Source: Podospora bellae-mahoneyi
Lineage: Eukaryota; Ascomycota; Sordariomycetes; Sordariales; Podosporaceae
Direction of reading: 5' to 3'
Length of the DNA stretch: 64,000 bases
NCBI RefSeq assembly: GCF_035222275.1
Contig: NC_085881.1
Coordinates: 4,588,001 to 4,652,000, forward strand
Shown piece by piece: positions 19,649 to 29,356 of the stretch. Position 1 is the stretch's first letter; each line of letters begins with the position of its first letter. Both the position numbers and the translations under genes were made by a program. The notes under the pieces are model-generated. The model was not told the DNA's origin, did not search any database, and saw only the letters and a program-made list of their open reading frames with translations.

Positions 19649-21061
19649 CTTGCCGCCGACATGGAGAAGGCCATGAAGAAAGGAAGGGATGCGGAACCGC
19701 GCCAAGCTGGTGAGGCTTTGCGATTAAAGTTTTTGGGGATAGGGGTGTTGGTGTAGGTAATACGTAGTGTTCGCTCCAGAGGTCCAGCCGAAGGGAGGAC
19801 AAGTTCTAGATGCGCGCGTGTGAAAGCGAGGCCGGTGACCGAATAGGTAACTCCAGTCAATGCGCTCAGCACAAGCCTTTGCGATTGTGGTCGGCCGTTG
19901 CTGGAGTCTTCGAGACCGATGTCTGGTGAGGGAGGAAACGAGTCGGGGAAGATGATGATATGCCGAGAAAAGGCTTGAACGACGGGACCTAGGGCGCGGG
20001 TTGTCGGGGTTGACGGACGGCAAAGACCGGGGCTGCTATGAATCGAAGGTCAAAAAGAACGGATGGTGCAGTCACCTAAGTTGGCCGCTGTCGACAGCCT
20101 CGGCACCGTGTCAGGACTTGTTGGAGCCCGATCGAGATGCTCTGGCAACCTTCTTCTCCCCAAAGCAACGCTGGAACCGGGAATTCAGAAAGAAACAAGA
20201 GTACGAGTTGACAAAGAGGTGCCGTGTCTTTTCGCATCACTGTTGATAGCCAACGGGACAAGAGGTCTCAGAGGTCGGCAATGTCATTCGGCGCTGCAGT
20301 GCACTGCTGCCACTAGCACATGGCGCTAGCGCGACCTTCAACTGCCTTTCAGCAAACGGGCCCAGGCGCGGGCTCAACAAAAAGCCCCTGTCATAAACGC
20401 AGACGCCTTCACGTGCCACTGCCACCGCCAGGTCAAGTCAAACCATGCATCATCGTATATGTACATAATATTGGCAGGGGAGCTGTAGTAGTTTCCCCAA
20501 AGTAGTGTCAGATGGCCAAGATGCATCGAGGTCCAAGTTTCTGGCTCAAGCAAGCTCTTGGTAGACAGCAAACTGTTTTTGGGGAATGTGTAAGGACAAG
20601 CTTGTCATCTCCACTGGTTCGCAGCCGAAGTGGGAACTCGAGTGCAACGGTTTCTTATCGAGAACCTATGAGGGCACTGTTGTTTCAGCATTTTCTAGAC
20701 ATTGCTGGCTTATGGTATTTGTTGAGGGCAGCATATTGAAGTGCGGTTGAATTCCACGTGGCTGGCTACTGTCTACATGTTGCCAGGCTTGTTCGTGGAG
20801 ATGTTGACGGAAAGGAAGTAACAGCCACTTGTCAGCCATGTAGCTGAAAGAACCCGGGCCTCGAAGCTCTCAATGCAGTGATGTAAAACTGACAGTGCAC
20901 TGAATTCCTTGGTACAGAACGCAAAGGAATGTCATCTCGAAACCAAAAGTGAGTTCTACCCTCGACTCCAATTCATGACCACCGGGTTAGTTGATATACA
21001 GGTTTCTCTATTCTATCACGCACTCTCCCCTGGCCCACTTCTTCATCCCATCCAATCTAAT
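19649..21061. promoter_or_regulatory. Intergenic region upstream of NEM1
   Basis: This stretch of 1.4 kb holds the NEM1 promoter and the 3' flank of QCR8. It is GC-rich close to the NEM1 start. Open frames on both strands are short and lack recognisable content. No repeat or RNA gene is seen. Confidence 0.45.
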
Positions 21062-21758
21062 TTACTCTTCCTCAGAGGCGAACTCAGCACGGCCAGCCTT
21101 CGAGTTGAGGTACTCATTCCTGCACATCCGTTAGTCATTGTCGGCTCGAGTTGAAGCTGTCCGTGAAAGCCATACCGCTCGATAGCCCAGTTCATGATGT
21201 AGTATCCGGCAATCATAGGAGGGGCCCAGTAGACGACCTGGGTGCTGAACCGTCTCCAGGTGTTGAAGATGGCGTCGTGGAAAGCACCGGCGAGGGGCTT
21301 TTGGCGGTTAGGGGCGATACCGTAAGAGACAATGCCCTTCTGCTTCATGCCACCTGTTGAAAATACCGAGTCAGACCAGGTCCAAGCTGTTTCCAAAGTG
21401 TTCCGTTCACAGAGTGCCCCCAGTAATCGTTTGTCGTTTATTGCCGGCCATTCCATTTCCATATCATTATTTTCCGGCATCCCGAACATCCCAATCCGGA
21501 TTCTCCAAGTTCCTCCGGGAATCGTATCGTCCCGGGTTCACTCACCAAAGTTACCCCAGTTACCGAGGAAGCTATAAACATGTCAGCAGCCGCTCCCAGA
21601 GGTGTTTGGCTGGCGCATCGAGGGTGGGCTCGGCGAGGGGTCGAGGGGGGAAAAGGCGCATCATGGCCTCGATTGCACCGGTTTGGGCGCACTCACTTGT
21701 TGTGGCGGCCGATGGGGGCATTGCTGCCACCGCCGAGACGGACCTGTGTAGGCTGCAT
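21062..21758 (-). CDS. QCR8: Ubiquinol-cytochrome c reductase subunit 8 (complex III, QCR8)
   Basis: Four exons (21758-21697, 21571-21546, 21353-21176, 21119-21062) give 107 residues. Joined protein landmarks are MQPTQVRLGGGSNAPIGRHN, FLGNWGNFG, GGMKQKGIVSYGIAPNRQKP, AIFNTWRRFSTQVVYWAPP, YYIMNWAIER and NEYLNSKAGRAEFASEEE. This matches the fungal QP-C/subunit VIII family, which has one membrane helix (VVYWAPPMIAGYYIMNW) and packs against cytochrome b in the inner mitochondrial membrane. Exon 2 is a micro-exon of 26 nt. All four splice sites are canonical GT-AG and each restores the family sequence. The gene faces away from PHB1 across a short shared promoter. Confidence 0.92.
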
Positions 21759-22122
21759 TTTGAATTGAGGGTGTATCGAGACGGGCGCGTGGGCGGGAGT
21801 CAATCGAAATCGTAGTCGACGCAAGCGAAGTTCGGAATAGCACGCGGCAGCTTGAAGTTGAAATCAGTCGACAGAAGCCGAGAAGCAAATCCCCAAAGCG
21901 GCTTAGCGCCCAGTTGCGGTACGTAACCTGAAAAAAGCTCGCCCGTGCCGACCCCCCCGGATGCGCCCGGGCCATCTCTCAACGACGAACATTTGGAAAG
22001 TGGGCTGCCCGCAGAGCTTCATGTCCCCACTTCAGAAGAAGCTCCATCCATTCCCATCGCCATCACCATCGCAAAGGAATCCCACCGACACAGTCGAGGT
22101 CAACAGCGCCTCTCTACACACA
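21759..22122. promoter_or_regulatory. Bidirectional promoter, QCR8 / PHB1
   Basis: Only 364 bp separate the start codons of two genes for inner mitochondrial membrane proteins that point away from each other. The region is GC-rich and has no obvious TATA box near either start. A pyrimidine-rich stretch precedes the PHB1 ATG. Confidence 0.55.
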
Positions 22123-23017
22123 ATGGCCGCCAGAGGTCTCGGTTTCATTTATGCGGCTGCGCTCCCCGCAGTGGTCGGCGCAAGCTTTCTCCAGTCGGCC
22201 CTCTACGATGTCAAGGGCGGTACCAGAGCTGTTATTTTCGACAGGATGTCCGGTGTAAAGGAGCAGGTCGTTAGCGAAGGCACACATTTCCTCATTCCCT
22301 GGCTGCAAAAGGCCATCATCTTCGATGTACGGACAAAGCCTCGCATCATCGGCACCACCACCGGCTCCAAGGATTTGCAAATGGTCAGCTTGACGCTCAG
22401 AGTACTTCACAGGCCCGATGTTCAGGCTCTCCCCAAGATCTACCAGGTTCGTCTTTGCACATATATATCAGAGTACTTGTTGGGCTAGACGCTGACGTTT
22501 TTTCATGTAGCAACTCGGCCAAGATTACGATGAGCGTGTGCTCCCCTCCATCGGTAACGAAGTCCTCAAGTCTATCGTTGCCCAGTTCGATGCCGCCGAG
22601 CTCATCACCCAGCGTGAGGCTGTCTCCAACCGGATCCGGACCGACCTTATGAAGCGTGCCCGCGAGTTCAACATTGCTCTCGAAGATGTGTCCATCACTC
22701 ACATGACGTTCGGCAAGGAGTTCACCAAGGCCGTCGAGCAGAAGCAGATTGCGCAGCAGGATGCCGAGAGGGCGCGCTTCATCGTTGAGCGGGCCGAGCA
22801 GGAGCGCCAGGCCAATGTTATTCGTGCCGAGGGTGAAGCCGAGAGTGCTGAGGCTATCAGCAAGGCGATTGCCAAGGCCGGCGATGGTCTTATCCAAGTG
22901 CGCAAAATCGAGGCCAGCAGAGAGATTGCGCAGACACTGGCTTCCAACCCCAATGTGGCCTATCTTCCAGGCGGTGGCAAGGGCACGAACCTGTTGATGA
23001 ACGTTGGGCGGGCGTAG
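22123..23017 (+). CDS. PHB1: Prohibitin-1 (mitochondrial inner membrane scaffold)
   Basis: Two exons (22123-22446 and 22511-23017) give 276 residues. The intron splits phase 0 between KIYQ and [20 protein letters not shown]. The N-terminal hydrophobic segment ([20 protein letters not shown]) is the membrane anchor. The SPFH/Band 7 domain follows with [16 protein letters not shown] and [19 protein letters not shown], then the coiled coil ([20 protein letters not shown] onward) needed for ring assembly with PHB2. The pair forms ring complexes that act as chaperones and lipid scaffolds and modulate the m-AAA protease. Length agrees with the family (about 275-285). Identity is very secure. Confidence 0.96.
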
Positions 23018-24008
23018 GGAAAGATTTAAAAGGGGGTGATCATGAAATGGCCGAGGATAATACAACAAAGGCTGTGTATACTATGTGGACTGTGTGGATT
23101 GTACGGATATATCCCCCTCTCGGAATGTCATGAGAATGAGCACTTGATTCAACCAAACTTGGTTACCTTGTGCATTCTCAACATGTCTAGACTTCAGTGC
23201 CCACTATCGCGCTGCTTGATGGATTATAAGAGAGTCAGTCCTGTTTAAAAATCAACCTCTCAAATCTAGGTAGGTAAACATTTGGATGTCTCGGTTACAC
23301 AGCATGAACGATGATAGTGGTGGACTGGCAGTGGGTCTGCAGGGGGTTCTTACACTAGCACGCCAACGCGTGCTTCAGTTGGATCCAGCCTTACCATGTC
23401 TTGGCGCGCCCCATTCCAGGTTCACGACTGCCGAAACTTGGACCTGCGCCCTGGACTTGCCTGGGCTGTTCCGTGAACAAAGACATGATCAAAATTTGAC
23501 CTTCTAATAATTTCTAGTTTGATTTTTCACTTCCATTTTGGTAATCAGTCTGTACTCTCGCTCTGCGATTTGCAGGATTGCGCATTCAATTGAGAATCCT
23601 ACTTTTTTGGACACAGGTCACAACATCATACCAGTGGAAGCCATATCTTACCTGTCATCGAGTCTCATCTTGGAGATTCCTCATCACTTCGATCGCATCA
23701 ATAGTCAAAGGCAATCTCGCATTCCCATGACAGCAAGGCCTTTCGTGAGCCCGTCATTCCGCTCCTGCCTGGGCGCAATCGGTTGCTCCTCTGGTGTTGC
23801 TCGTCCGCCGTTTCGGAAACCGGTCTCACTTGCGCCCGTCTATTCGATACGCCATCGACGAGGAGCAGCCACAGGACCACAACATTGACTCGAAGCTCCG
23901 ATTGTGGGTACACCCACTCTTATTGTGACCACTTTTGCTGACGGTGAATAGATCTCTAGAGGTCGTCACCCATCTACTTACGTGCGCGAGACAGAGCCAC
24001 CTGGAGCT
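23018..24008. promoter_or_regulatory. Intergenic region upstream of REX3
   Basis: This stretch of about 1 kb holds the PHB1 3' flank and the REX3 promoter and leader. A 53-codon open frame starts at 23727 (MTARPFVSPSF...) and ends 120 bp before the REX3 ATG. It could be an upstream ORF but shows no family resemblance. Confidence 0.4.
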
Positions 24009-26072
24009 ATGGAGGCTATGGAGGCAGTCCTTCGCAACTTCAAGCAGATTCCCTGCCCCGACGGCGACCAGTGTACCACGCCTTCGTGTCAGTGGCAGCA
24101 CAGTTGGGATAGGAATCCCCCAGCGGCCTCTTCATCGGCATCACCTGCGCCCATCACGAAGCAAGACGAGACTTTAGCTCAGGACCCGGATGGCCCGCGG
24201 AAACGACGTAGGACCTCGTCCGAAGCTGGGTCCGCGACTGCTATTACCACTGCTACAGGAGCTGTCTCTCCTCCCCCGCTCAAGCGCAAAGCACCTGAGC
24301 ACTCGACTTTGCCCGCTCCGGCCAGCAAGGTACAAAGGCCGGTTGCCACTGCTCCCGCATCCTTGACAACTCCCTCCAGAGCAACTGCTCCGATCAGCGC
24401 TAGCCCCAGCACTGCATCGAAGCAAAGCGCCGCCAAACAGATCACAGCCCCAAAGCAACAAGCCACACCACGCAAACCAGAGACGCTCAACCCGCGCCAT
24501 CTCACCTCGGCTGCCCCAGCCTCCCATGAGTTCCGGTTCAAGGCCCTCAAGATGCTTCATGAGCAGTTCAAGCGACTCAACGATGAAGTAAAAAAGGACG
24601 CCAAAGAAGACGAACAGAAACTTGTCCTCACAGAACAAGAACTCATCTGGTTGGCCCTGGATGTCGAGCAGAAGATGGCCACAGAGAAGCCCGTCATCTA
24701 TACCAACGTCATCAAGAACGAGATCATGGCGTACAGGAAGAAAACCCCCGGTCGGTGGAGAGACGAGCGACTTGTCGAGTGGCAGAAGAAGAACGAGCCC
24801 AAGACCCCGGTCAAGAAGTTGAGACTTGGCCCGCCCAAGGAGGTCAAGACAGGTCTAACTCCCCAGGAAGAGGTCAGTTTCCTCGTCCACCTTCTCACCC
24901 CCATCACCGAGCTTGCCGAACATGGTTATGTCGTCAGGCCACCTACCTACGAGGAAATCAGAAGAGCCCGTGAGGGCGAAGAGGCGTCCTTGGGATGGGA
25001 GGTATGTGACCGCTGTACCACAAGATTCCAAGTGTTTCCTGGAAGACGAGAGGAAGATGGTGCCCTCACCTCAGGTGGGACCTGCACCCATCACAGCGGT
25101 CGAGCGTACTTCCCCGAGCGAGTCCCGGGCACCGTCGACCGACCGCCGAAGCGATATCGCTGTTGCCAGGAAACAGTGGGCGAATCCACTGGCTGCACCG
25201 TCGGAAGTACCCATGTCTTCAAAGCCTCTGCTCCGTCTCGACTGGCTGCGTTGATGCCCTTCATGGAAACACCGCCCAATCCGTCGGTACCCAAGGATCG
25301 CGCTGTTTGCTTTGACTGCGAGATGGGCTACACTGCCCGCGGACTGGAGCTGATCCGGCTGACAGCCACCAGTTGGCCAGATGGCAAGGAGCTGCTCGAC
25401 GTGATTGTCCGCCCCATTGGTGAGGTTCTCGACCTCAACTCGCGCTACTCTGGTGTTTGGCCCGAGGACATTGCCAACGCGGAGGAGTGGTCGCCAGGCA
25501 AGCCTCTTACTACTGTTGTCGAGTCTTCGGATACCGGTCGTACCAAGAAGAAGCACATGAAAATTGTTCCTTCCCCCATGGTGGCACGTGACTTGCTCTT
25601 TTCGTTGATCTGCCCCGAGACTCCGCTTATTGGGCACGCTCTGGAGAACGACTTGAACGCGGTTCGCATTGTTCACCCTACCATCATCGACACGGCGCTC
25701 CTTTTTCCTCACAGGCGCGGCTTACCCATGCGATATAGTTTGAAGATGCTTATGGAGACAGAGCTCAACAAGGCCATCCAGGTGGACACCAAGGAGAACC
25801 GGGGTCACGACAGCGGCGAGGATGCCAGGGCCGCTGGAGAGCTCGTCAGGCTGAAGGTCATGGAGAAGTGGGACCAGATGAAGGGAGAGGGTTGGATGGT
25901 GGTTGATGGGGCTTTTGTGCCGCCTGGGTGGGGCAAGACAAATATCAAGGGAGGAGCTTTGAGTGAAAGATTCCTGGAGAAGAAGGAGGAAGGGGAGTTG
26001 GGGGAGGAAGACGAGGTAGAGCCGGCGGTGTTGGATGGCAGTGGCACAGGAGGCAAGCTTTACTCTCTTTAG
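24009..26072 (+). CDS. REX3: RNA exonuclease 3 (DEDDh family, REX3)
   Basis: A single exon encodes 687 residues; a second ATG three codons later is equally possible. The N-terminus carries a CCCH-like zinc motif (CPDGDQCTTPSCQWQH), as in fungal REX3. A long Ala/Pro/Ser linker with a basic patch (RKRRR) follows. The C-terminal half holds a Cys/His-rich segment (CDRCTTRFQVF, CRCC-like pattern near 25150) and the exonuclease domain from about residue 430. Motif I is FDCEMGYTA, motif II LIGHALENDLNAV and motif III GHDSGEDARAAGEL, which together supply the DEDDh catalytic residues. In yeast, Rex3 trims the 3' end of RNase MRP RNA and takes part in snoRNA and U5 processing. The acidic end (EEGELGEEDEVE) is not conserved. 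The enzyme class is firm; REX3 rather than REX1/REX4 is chosen from the N-terminal zinc motif and the layout. Confidence 0.88.
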   Translation: MEAMEAVLRNFKQIPCPDGDQCTTPSCQWQHSWDRNPPAASSSASPAPITKQDETLAQDPDGPRKRRRTSSEAGSATAITTATGAVSPPPLKRKAPEHSTLPAPASKVQRPVATAPASLTTPSRATAPISASPSTASKQSAAKQITAPKQQATPRKPETLNPRHLTSAAPASHEFRFKALKMLHEQFKRLNDEVKKDAKEDEQKLVLTEQELIWLALDVEQKMATEKPVIYTNVIKNEIMAYRKKTPGRWRDERLVEWQKKNEPKTPVKKLRLGPPKEVKTGLTPQEEVSFLVHLLTPITELAEHGYVVRPPTYEEIRRAREGEEASLGWEVCDRCTTRFQVFPGRREEDGALTSGGTCTHHSGRAYFPERVPGTVDRPPKRYRCCQETVGESTGCTVGSTHVFKASAPSRLAALMPFMETPPNPSVPKDRAVCFDCEMGYTARGLELIRLTATSWPDGKELLDVIVRPIGEVLDLNSRYSGVWPEDIANAEEWSPGKPLTTVVESSDTGRTKKKHMKIVPSPMVARDLLFSLICPETPLIGHALENDLNAVRIVHPTIIDTALLFPHRRGLPMRYSLKMLMETELNKAIQVDTKENRGHDSGEDARAAGELVRLKVMEKWDQMKGEGWMVVDGAFVPPGWGKTNIKGGALSERFLEKKEEGELGEEDEVEPAVLDGSGTGGKLYSL

Positions 26073-27027
26073 GATTGGGGAAGGCCGTTGGTCTTGATCA
26101 CAGTGGTCTTGATCGCAATCACAGGTCGCACGGGAGTGACATTTGTTCGGAGAGGTCGCAGCTTGGTTCAGAGCATTGCTGGTTTTATCAGGAGGCACTG
26201 GTGATAACAAGGACATGCTTTTTTCAGAGCGCTAGATGAGCAAGCGATTAATTCACATTGCTGTTTCTCGGCCTAGCCTTGGTGTATTGACTTTTTGTAG
26301 GATTCATCATTCATTGCCGTGTTCATCACCCGTTCTCCAAAAGCATGCTTGTTATTTTTAGGGTCCAGGGGTCCATTTTCTCCACGGTTTGATTCTCGAG
26401 ATCGGACTTGGGTGACGTCAGGATCCATTCTCTCGGCACCTCAATGACGGAACAAAGGCGTGAAGTAACAAGTCGGGTGGTCTCGCGGGACGAAGGACGG
26501 CCCCGGATTCATCCTGAGCTTTGATATCGAGGAGGGAAGATTGCGATAGGGATTAGGTAAAATGTCGTCGGCTTGGGGTTCGGGGAAAGATGGAGTTGGG
26601 ACAAGGTTGGGTTATCTTGGCGATCGGGGAAAGGAAGTGGATTCGGCTGGAGGGCGTCATGATATAAGTAGATGCGGCGATTCTAAGGTGGTGGGATGTC
26701 CGCTCATATCGATTTGAATCGAGGGTTTGTCTGTTATTTACGCTCTTGGTTTGCAAAGAAGCTATTCAGTGTTTGTATCCTCGGCCCCGAAGCGGTAAAA
26801 GGAGGCAAATATAAACTTTGAAGGCCGGCATACCTACTACCCAGAGAAGAGTCAAACAGGGAAGACCCAGATATTTGGGGCAACGGTCAGTGATATTTGA
26901 GATGAGGATCTGGGCTCGTGAACGGTATGCTTACCCTGTCTTTGTAGACTTGGTTCAAGGTGAAGCACCTTCTCAGTCACCGCAGTCCGAAGTCGTCAAA
27001 CAAACCTCAACACAAATCACCCTCACA
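26073..27027. promoter_or_regulatory. Intergenic region, REX3 / glycosyltransferase
   Basis: This 955-bp stretch holds the REX3 3' flank and the promoter of the glycosyltransferase gene. The open frame of the latter extends about 210 bp upstream of the chosen ATG, but that part is not supported by family sequence. No repeats or RNA genes are seen. Confidence 0.4.
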
Positions 27028-28014
27028 ATGTCAGACGGAACAAAAGTCGTCGACTCAGACAGAGGTATTTTCCTTCCCAGGTACCCCTGGGTATCACTCA
27101 CTCAGTCGCTAACGATGCCCTCAGTCTACACAACCCTCATAACCTCCCTCTCCTACCTCCCCGGCCTCCTCACCCTCCACCACTCCCTCGCCCACCGCTC
27201 CAAATCAAAATACCCCCTCATAGTCCTCTACACCTCTTCCTTCCCCCAGCCGGGCCTCGCCATCCTCCGCCGCCGCAACATCCCCTGTCAGCTCATAACC
27301 CCCTTATTCCCCTCTTCTTCTTCTTCCTCAAACACCCCCTCCTACTCCCACGACCCCCGATTTAGGGAATGCTTCACCAAGCTCATCCCCTTCTCCCTCG
27401 TGCAGTACAAAAAGATCATCCAGCTCGACTCGGACATGCTGGTCCTGCGAAACATCGACTCGCTATTCGACATTGAACTCGACAGCGACAAGAGGGTGTT
27501 TGCCGCGAGCCATGCGTGCTTGTGCAACCCCTGTCAGTTTGAGCACTACCCGGATTATTTCCGCCCCGAAAACTGCTATTACACCGACCCGACCAGCATG
27601 GGGAAGGACTACCTTAATGGAGGGCTGCAGGTTGTGAGGCCTGATTTGGGGGTGTATGAGGAGATTGTGGGGTATATGAACACGCCAGGGATTGATCTCA
27701 GTTTTGCTGACCAGAGCGTTCTTGCTGGATGTTTTAGAGACAGATGGGTGGGTTTGGGGTGGGAGTTTAACGCGCTCAAGACGATGAGGTGGAGGGGGGT
27801 GCACGATGATGTTTGGGGGGATGGGGAGGTGAGGAATGTGCATTACATCTTGACGCCGAAGCCGTGGGAGGAGGAGAGGGATGAGAAGGGTAGGGTGGTC
27901 ATGGGGGAGGGGAAAAGGGGGGCGGAGGACAAGGTTACGAGTCAGTGGTGGGTTGATGTTGATGATGAGAGGAGGGAGCGGGAGGAGGAGAGGGGGATAA
28001 TGGATGGGTGGTGA
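27028..28014 (+). CDS. Glycosyltransferase family 8 protein (glycogenin/galactinol synthase-like)
   Basis: Two exons (27028-27064 and 27125-28014) give 308 residues. The 60-nt intron has a GCTAACG branch site 13 nt before the acceptor, and its removal gives MSDGTKVVDSDRVYTTLITS, the usual N-terminal strand of the fold. The metal and nucleotide-sugar binding DxD motif appears as QLDSDMLVLRN. Downstream come a Cys-rich segment (SHACLCNPCQFEHYPDYF), YLNGGLQVVRPDL and FADQSVL, all typical of GT8. Such enzymes transfer glucose or galactose from UDP-sugar with retention. There is no signal peptide, so a cytosolic place is likely. The acceptor cannot be told. The C-terminus is an Asp/Glu/Arg-rich tail. 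The intron is a multiple of three and stop-free, so an unspliced form would still be read through. Confidence 0.85.
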   Translation: MSDGTKVVDSDRGIFLPRYPWVSLTQSLTMPSVYTTLITSLSYLPGLLTLHHSLAHRSKSKYPLIVLYTSSFPQPGLAILRRRNIPCQLITPLFPSSSSSSNTPSYSHDPRFRECFTKLIPFSLVQYKKIIQLDSDMLVLRNIDSLFDIELDSDKRVFAASHACLCNPCQFEHYPDYFRPENCYYTDPTSMGKDYLNGGLQVVRPDLGVYEEIVGYMNTPGIDLSFADQSVLAGCFRDRWVGLGWEFNALKTMRWRGVHDDVWGDGEVRNVHYILTPKPWEEERDEKGRVVMGEGKRGAEDKVTSQWWVDVDDERREREEERGIMDGW

Positions 28015-28917
28015 GGGGATAGATATCTGCTTTTGGGAGGCTTATATTGTTTCGTGTTTGGGGGTTGATAGGTGCTGGTAACGGGCTTGGTTGCCGTTTC
28101 GTAAGGCGTATGGAGCCTCATCAATGCTTTCTTCAACACTTAGTAACTATCAAGCATGGCAACTAGGAGTCAAACTGATGGTGATAATTCTCTTACTGCA
28201 GCCTTCACCATTTACCACCAGGGAATCTGCTGTCCAGACTGTCGTATCACGACGTAGCGGTAAAGATACCAATAGACCCCCTGACTAACACGACAGCTCA
28301 GGTCCCACAGTGGCTTGACTAGAGGCTTTTGCCCCTGCAACATTACAGTGAAGATCGAAATAGTCTCGTGCCACCGCTTCTCCGCCTCGAGCTAGACATG
28401 TCACATAAGCCACACGATCCTCTTTGTTGTTCTTCTAGTTTGTAGCAACTTTGAAAAATAACTCGGCACATAATTCTTTCTATACTTTTGAAATCCCGCT
28501 ATGACACAGAGACTGAGCTTCATATTCTTGATATATGGATATCTTGTGAGGGAACACTCCATTTGAAAAGCATCGTGTCAAAGTGGGTTTTTCCATCCGA
28601 GTGTTAACTCCCAGAGCTGCAGCGTGAAAAGAGCAACTCAAAGCTTTCTACCCACCTGCCTTGAAATATTCAGCAGCTCGTCAAGTCTCACAAGGAAGGC
28701 GCCACGAAACCCACTTGTCTCGTGAGGCAAGAATCACGTCCAAACTGGAAAGAGCCACTCCAGGAGGAAAGAGCCACTCCAGGAGGAAAGAGCCACTCCA
28801 GGAGGAAAGAGCCACTCCAGGAGGAAAGAGCCACTCCAGGACAGGAGGAAGGAGCGACCCCAAACACATCGCCATCTTTATCACCCCAAGCCCCTATCCC
28901 GTTCAGCAGTCCCAAAC
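28015..28917. other. Intergenic region containing a 19-bp minisatellite
   Basis: This 0.9-kb region holds the 3' flank of the glycosyltransferase and the promoter of the secreted protein gene. The tandem repeat listed separately lies only about 70 bp upstream of that start codon. Confidence 0.5.
28752..28846 (+). repeat. Minisatellite, five copies of a 19-bp unit
   Basis: The unit GAGCCACTCCAGGAGGAAA is repeated five times head to tail. The first four copies are identical and the fifth diverges near its end. Because 19 is not a multiple of three, the repeat reads in all frames, and the open frames over it on both strands are repeat artefacts. Its place inside the likely promoter or 5' leader of the next gene may matter for expression. 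Confidence 0.95.
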
Positions 28918-29356
28918 ATGCAGTCCATCTCTACGCTCCTCCTCATCTTGCTACCAGCAACCGCCCTTGCCTCCCCAATGGGTTGTCCACCCGAAATTGG
29001 CATCAACAATTGTCAATACGACTGCTTCTGTCACGCTGATCAGTCGCCGTTATGTTGTGCTGGTGTTGTTGGGGGTGTGACTGATGAGAGTGGTGTAAGC
29101 TCTTTCCTTTCCCCCGTTTATTCTCAGGCGTACCCAAAACAACTACTGACAAACAGGATGGTGGGTACAAAAGCACTGCACTGAAATGTCACTCGGCGCT
29201 GCTCAGAGCTTTGTTCAGTGCTGCGACACCACTTATTCGTGTCGGCAGAGGATGGGATGTCCTGAGTTTGGGGAGGTTGATGGTGGCTGGGGGAAAGGGG
29301 AGGTTGATGGTGGCTGGGGGAAAAGGGGGATGAATGGCGAGGTTGACTTGAGGTGA
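28918..29356 (+). CDS. Small secreted cysteine-rich protein
   Basis: The favoured model has two exons (28918-29092 and 29157-29356) and 124 residues. It starts with a clear signal peptide (MQSISTLLLILLPATALAS). The mature part holds about 14 cysteines: C-x8-C-x3-C-x-C-x7-CC in exon 1 and C-x12-CC-x5-C-x5-C in exon 2. The exon 2 frame was chosen because it alone continues the cysteine pattern (HCTEMSLG, FVQCCDTTYSC). The donor is either GTGTAA at 29093 or GTAAGC at 29095 with a later acceptor, so the junction is uncertain by a few residues. The tail carries a duplicated nine-residue unit (GEVDGGWGK). The pattern resembles fungal effector-like or hydrophobin-like secreted proteins but fits no family that I can name. 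Function unknown. Confidence 0.65.
29273..29326 (+). repeat. Two tandem 27-bp units inside the secreted protein gene
   Basis: Two almost identical copies of a 27-bp unit (starting GAGGTTGATGGTGGCTGGGG) lie in the coding frame and encode the repeated Gly/Trp/Lys-rich tail. The period is a multiple of three, so copy number can change without breaking the frame. Confidence 0.85.

Noticed and set aside
23727-23888. 53-codon frame resembling a mitochondrial presequence
   Set aside because: No family match, no good splice path into REX3; at most an upstream ORF.
28752-28846. CRISPR-like array
   Set aside because: Units are contiguous without spacers, and the genome is eukaryotic.
28661-29080. Repetitive open frames on both strands
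   Set aside because: Generated by the 19-bp minisatellite, which reads in every frame.
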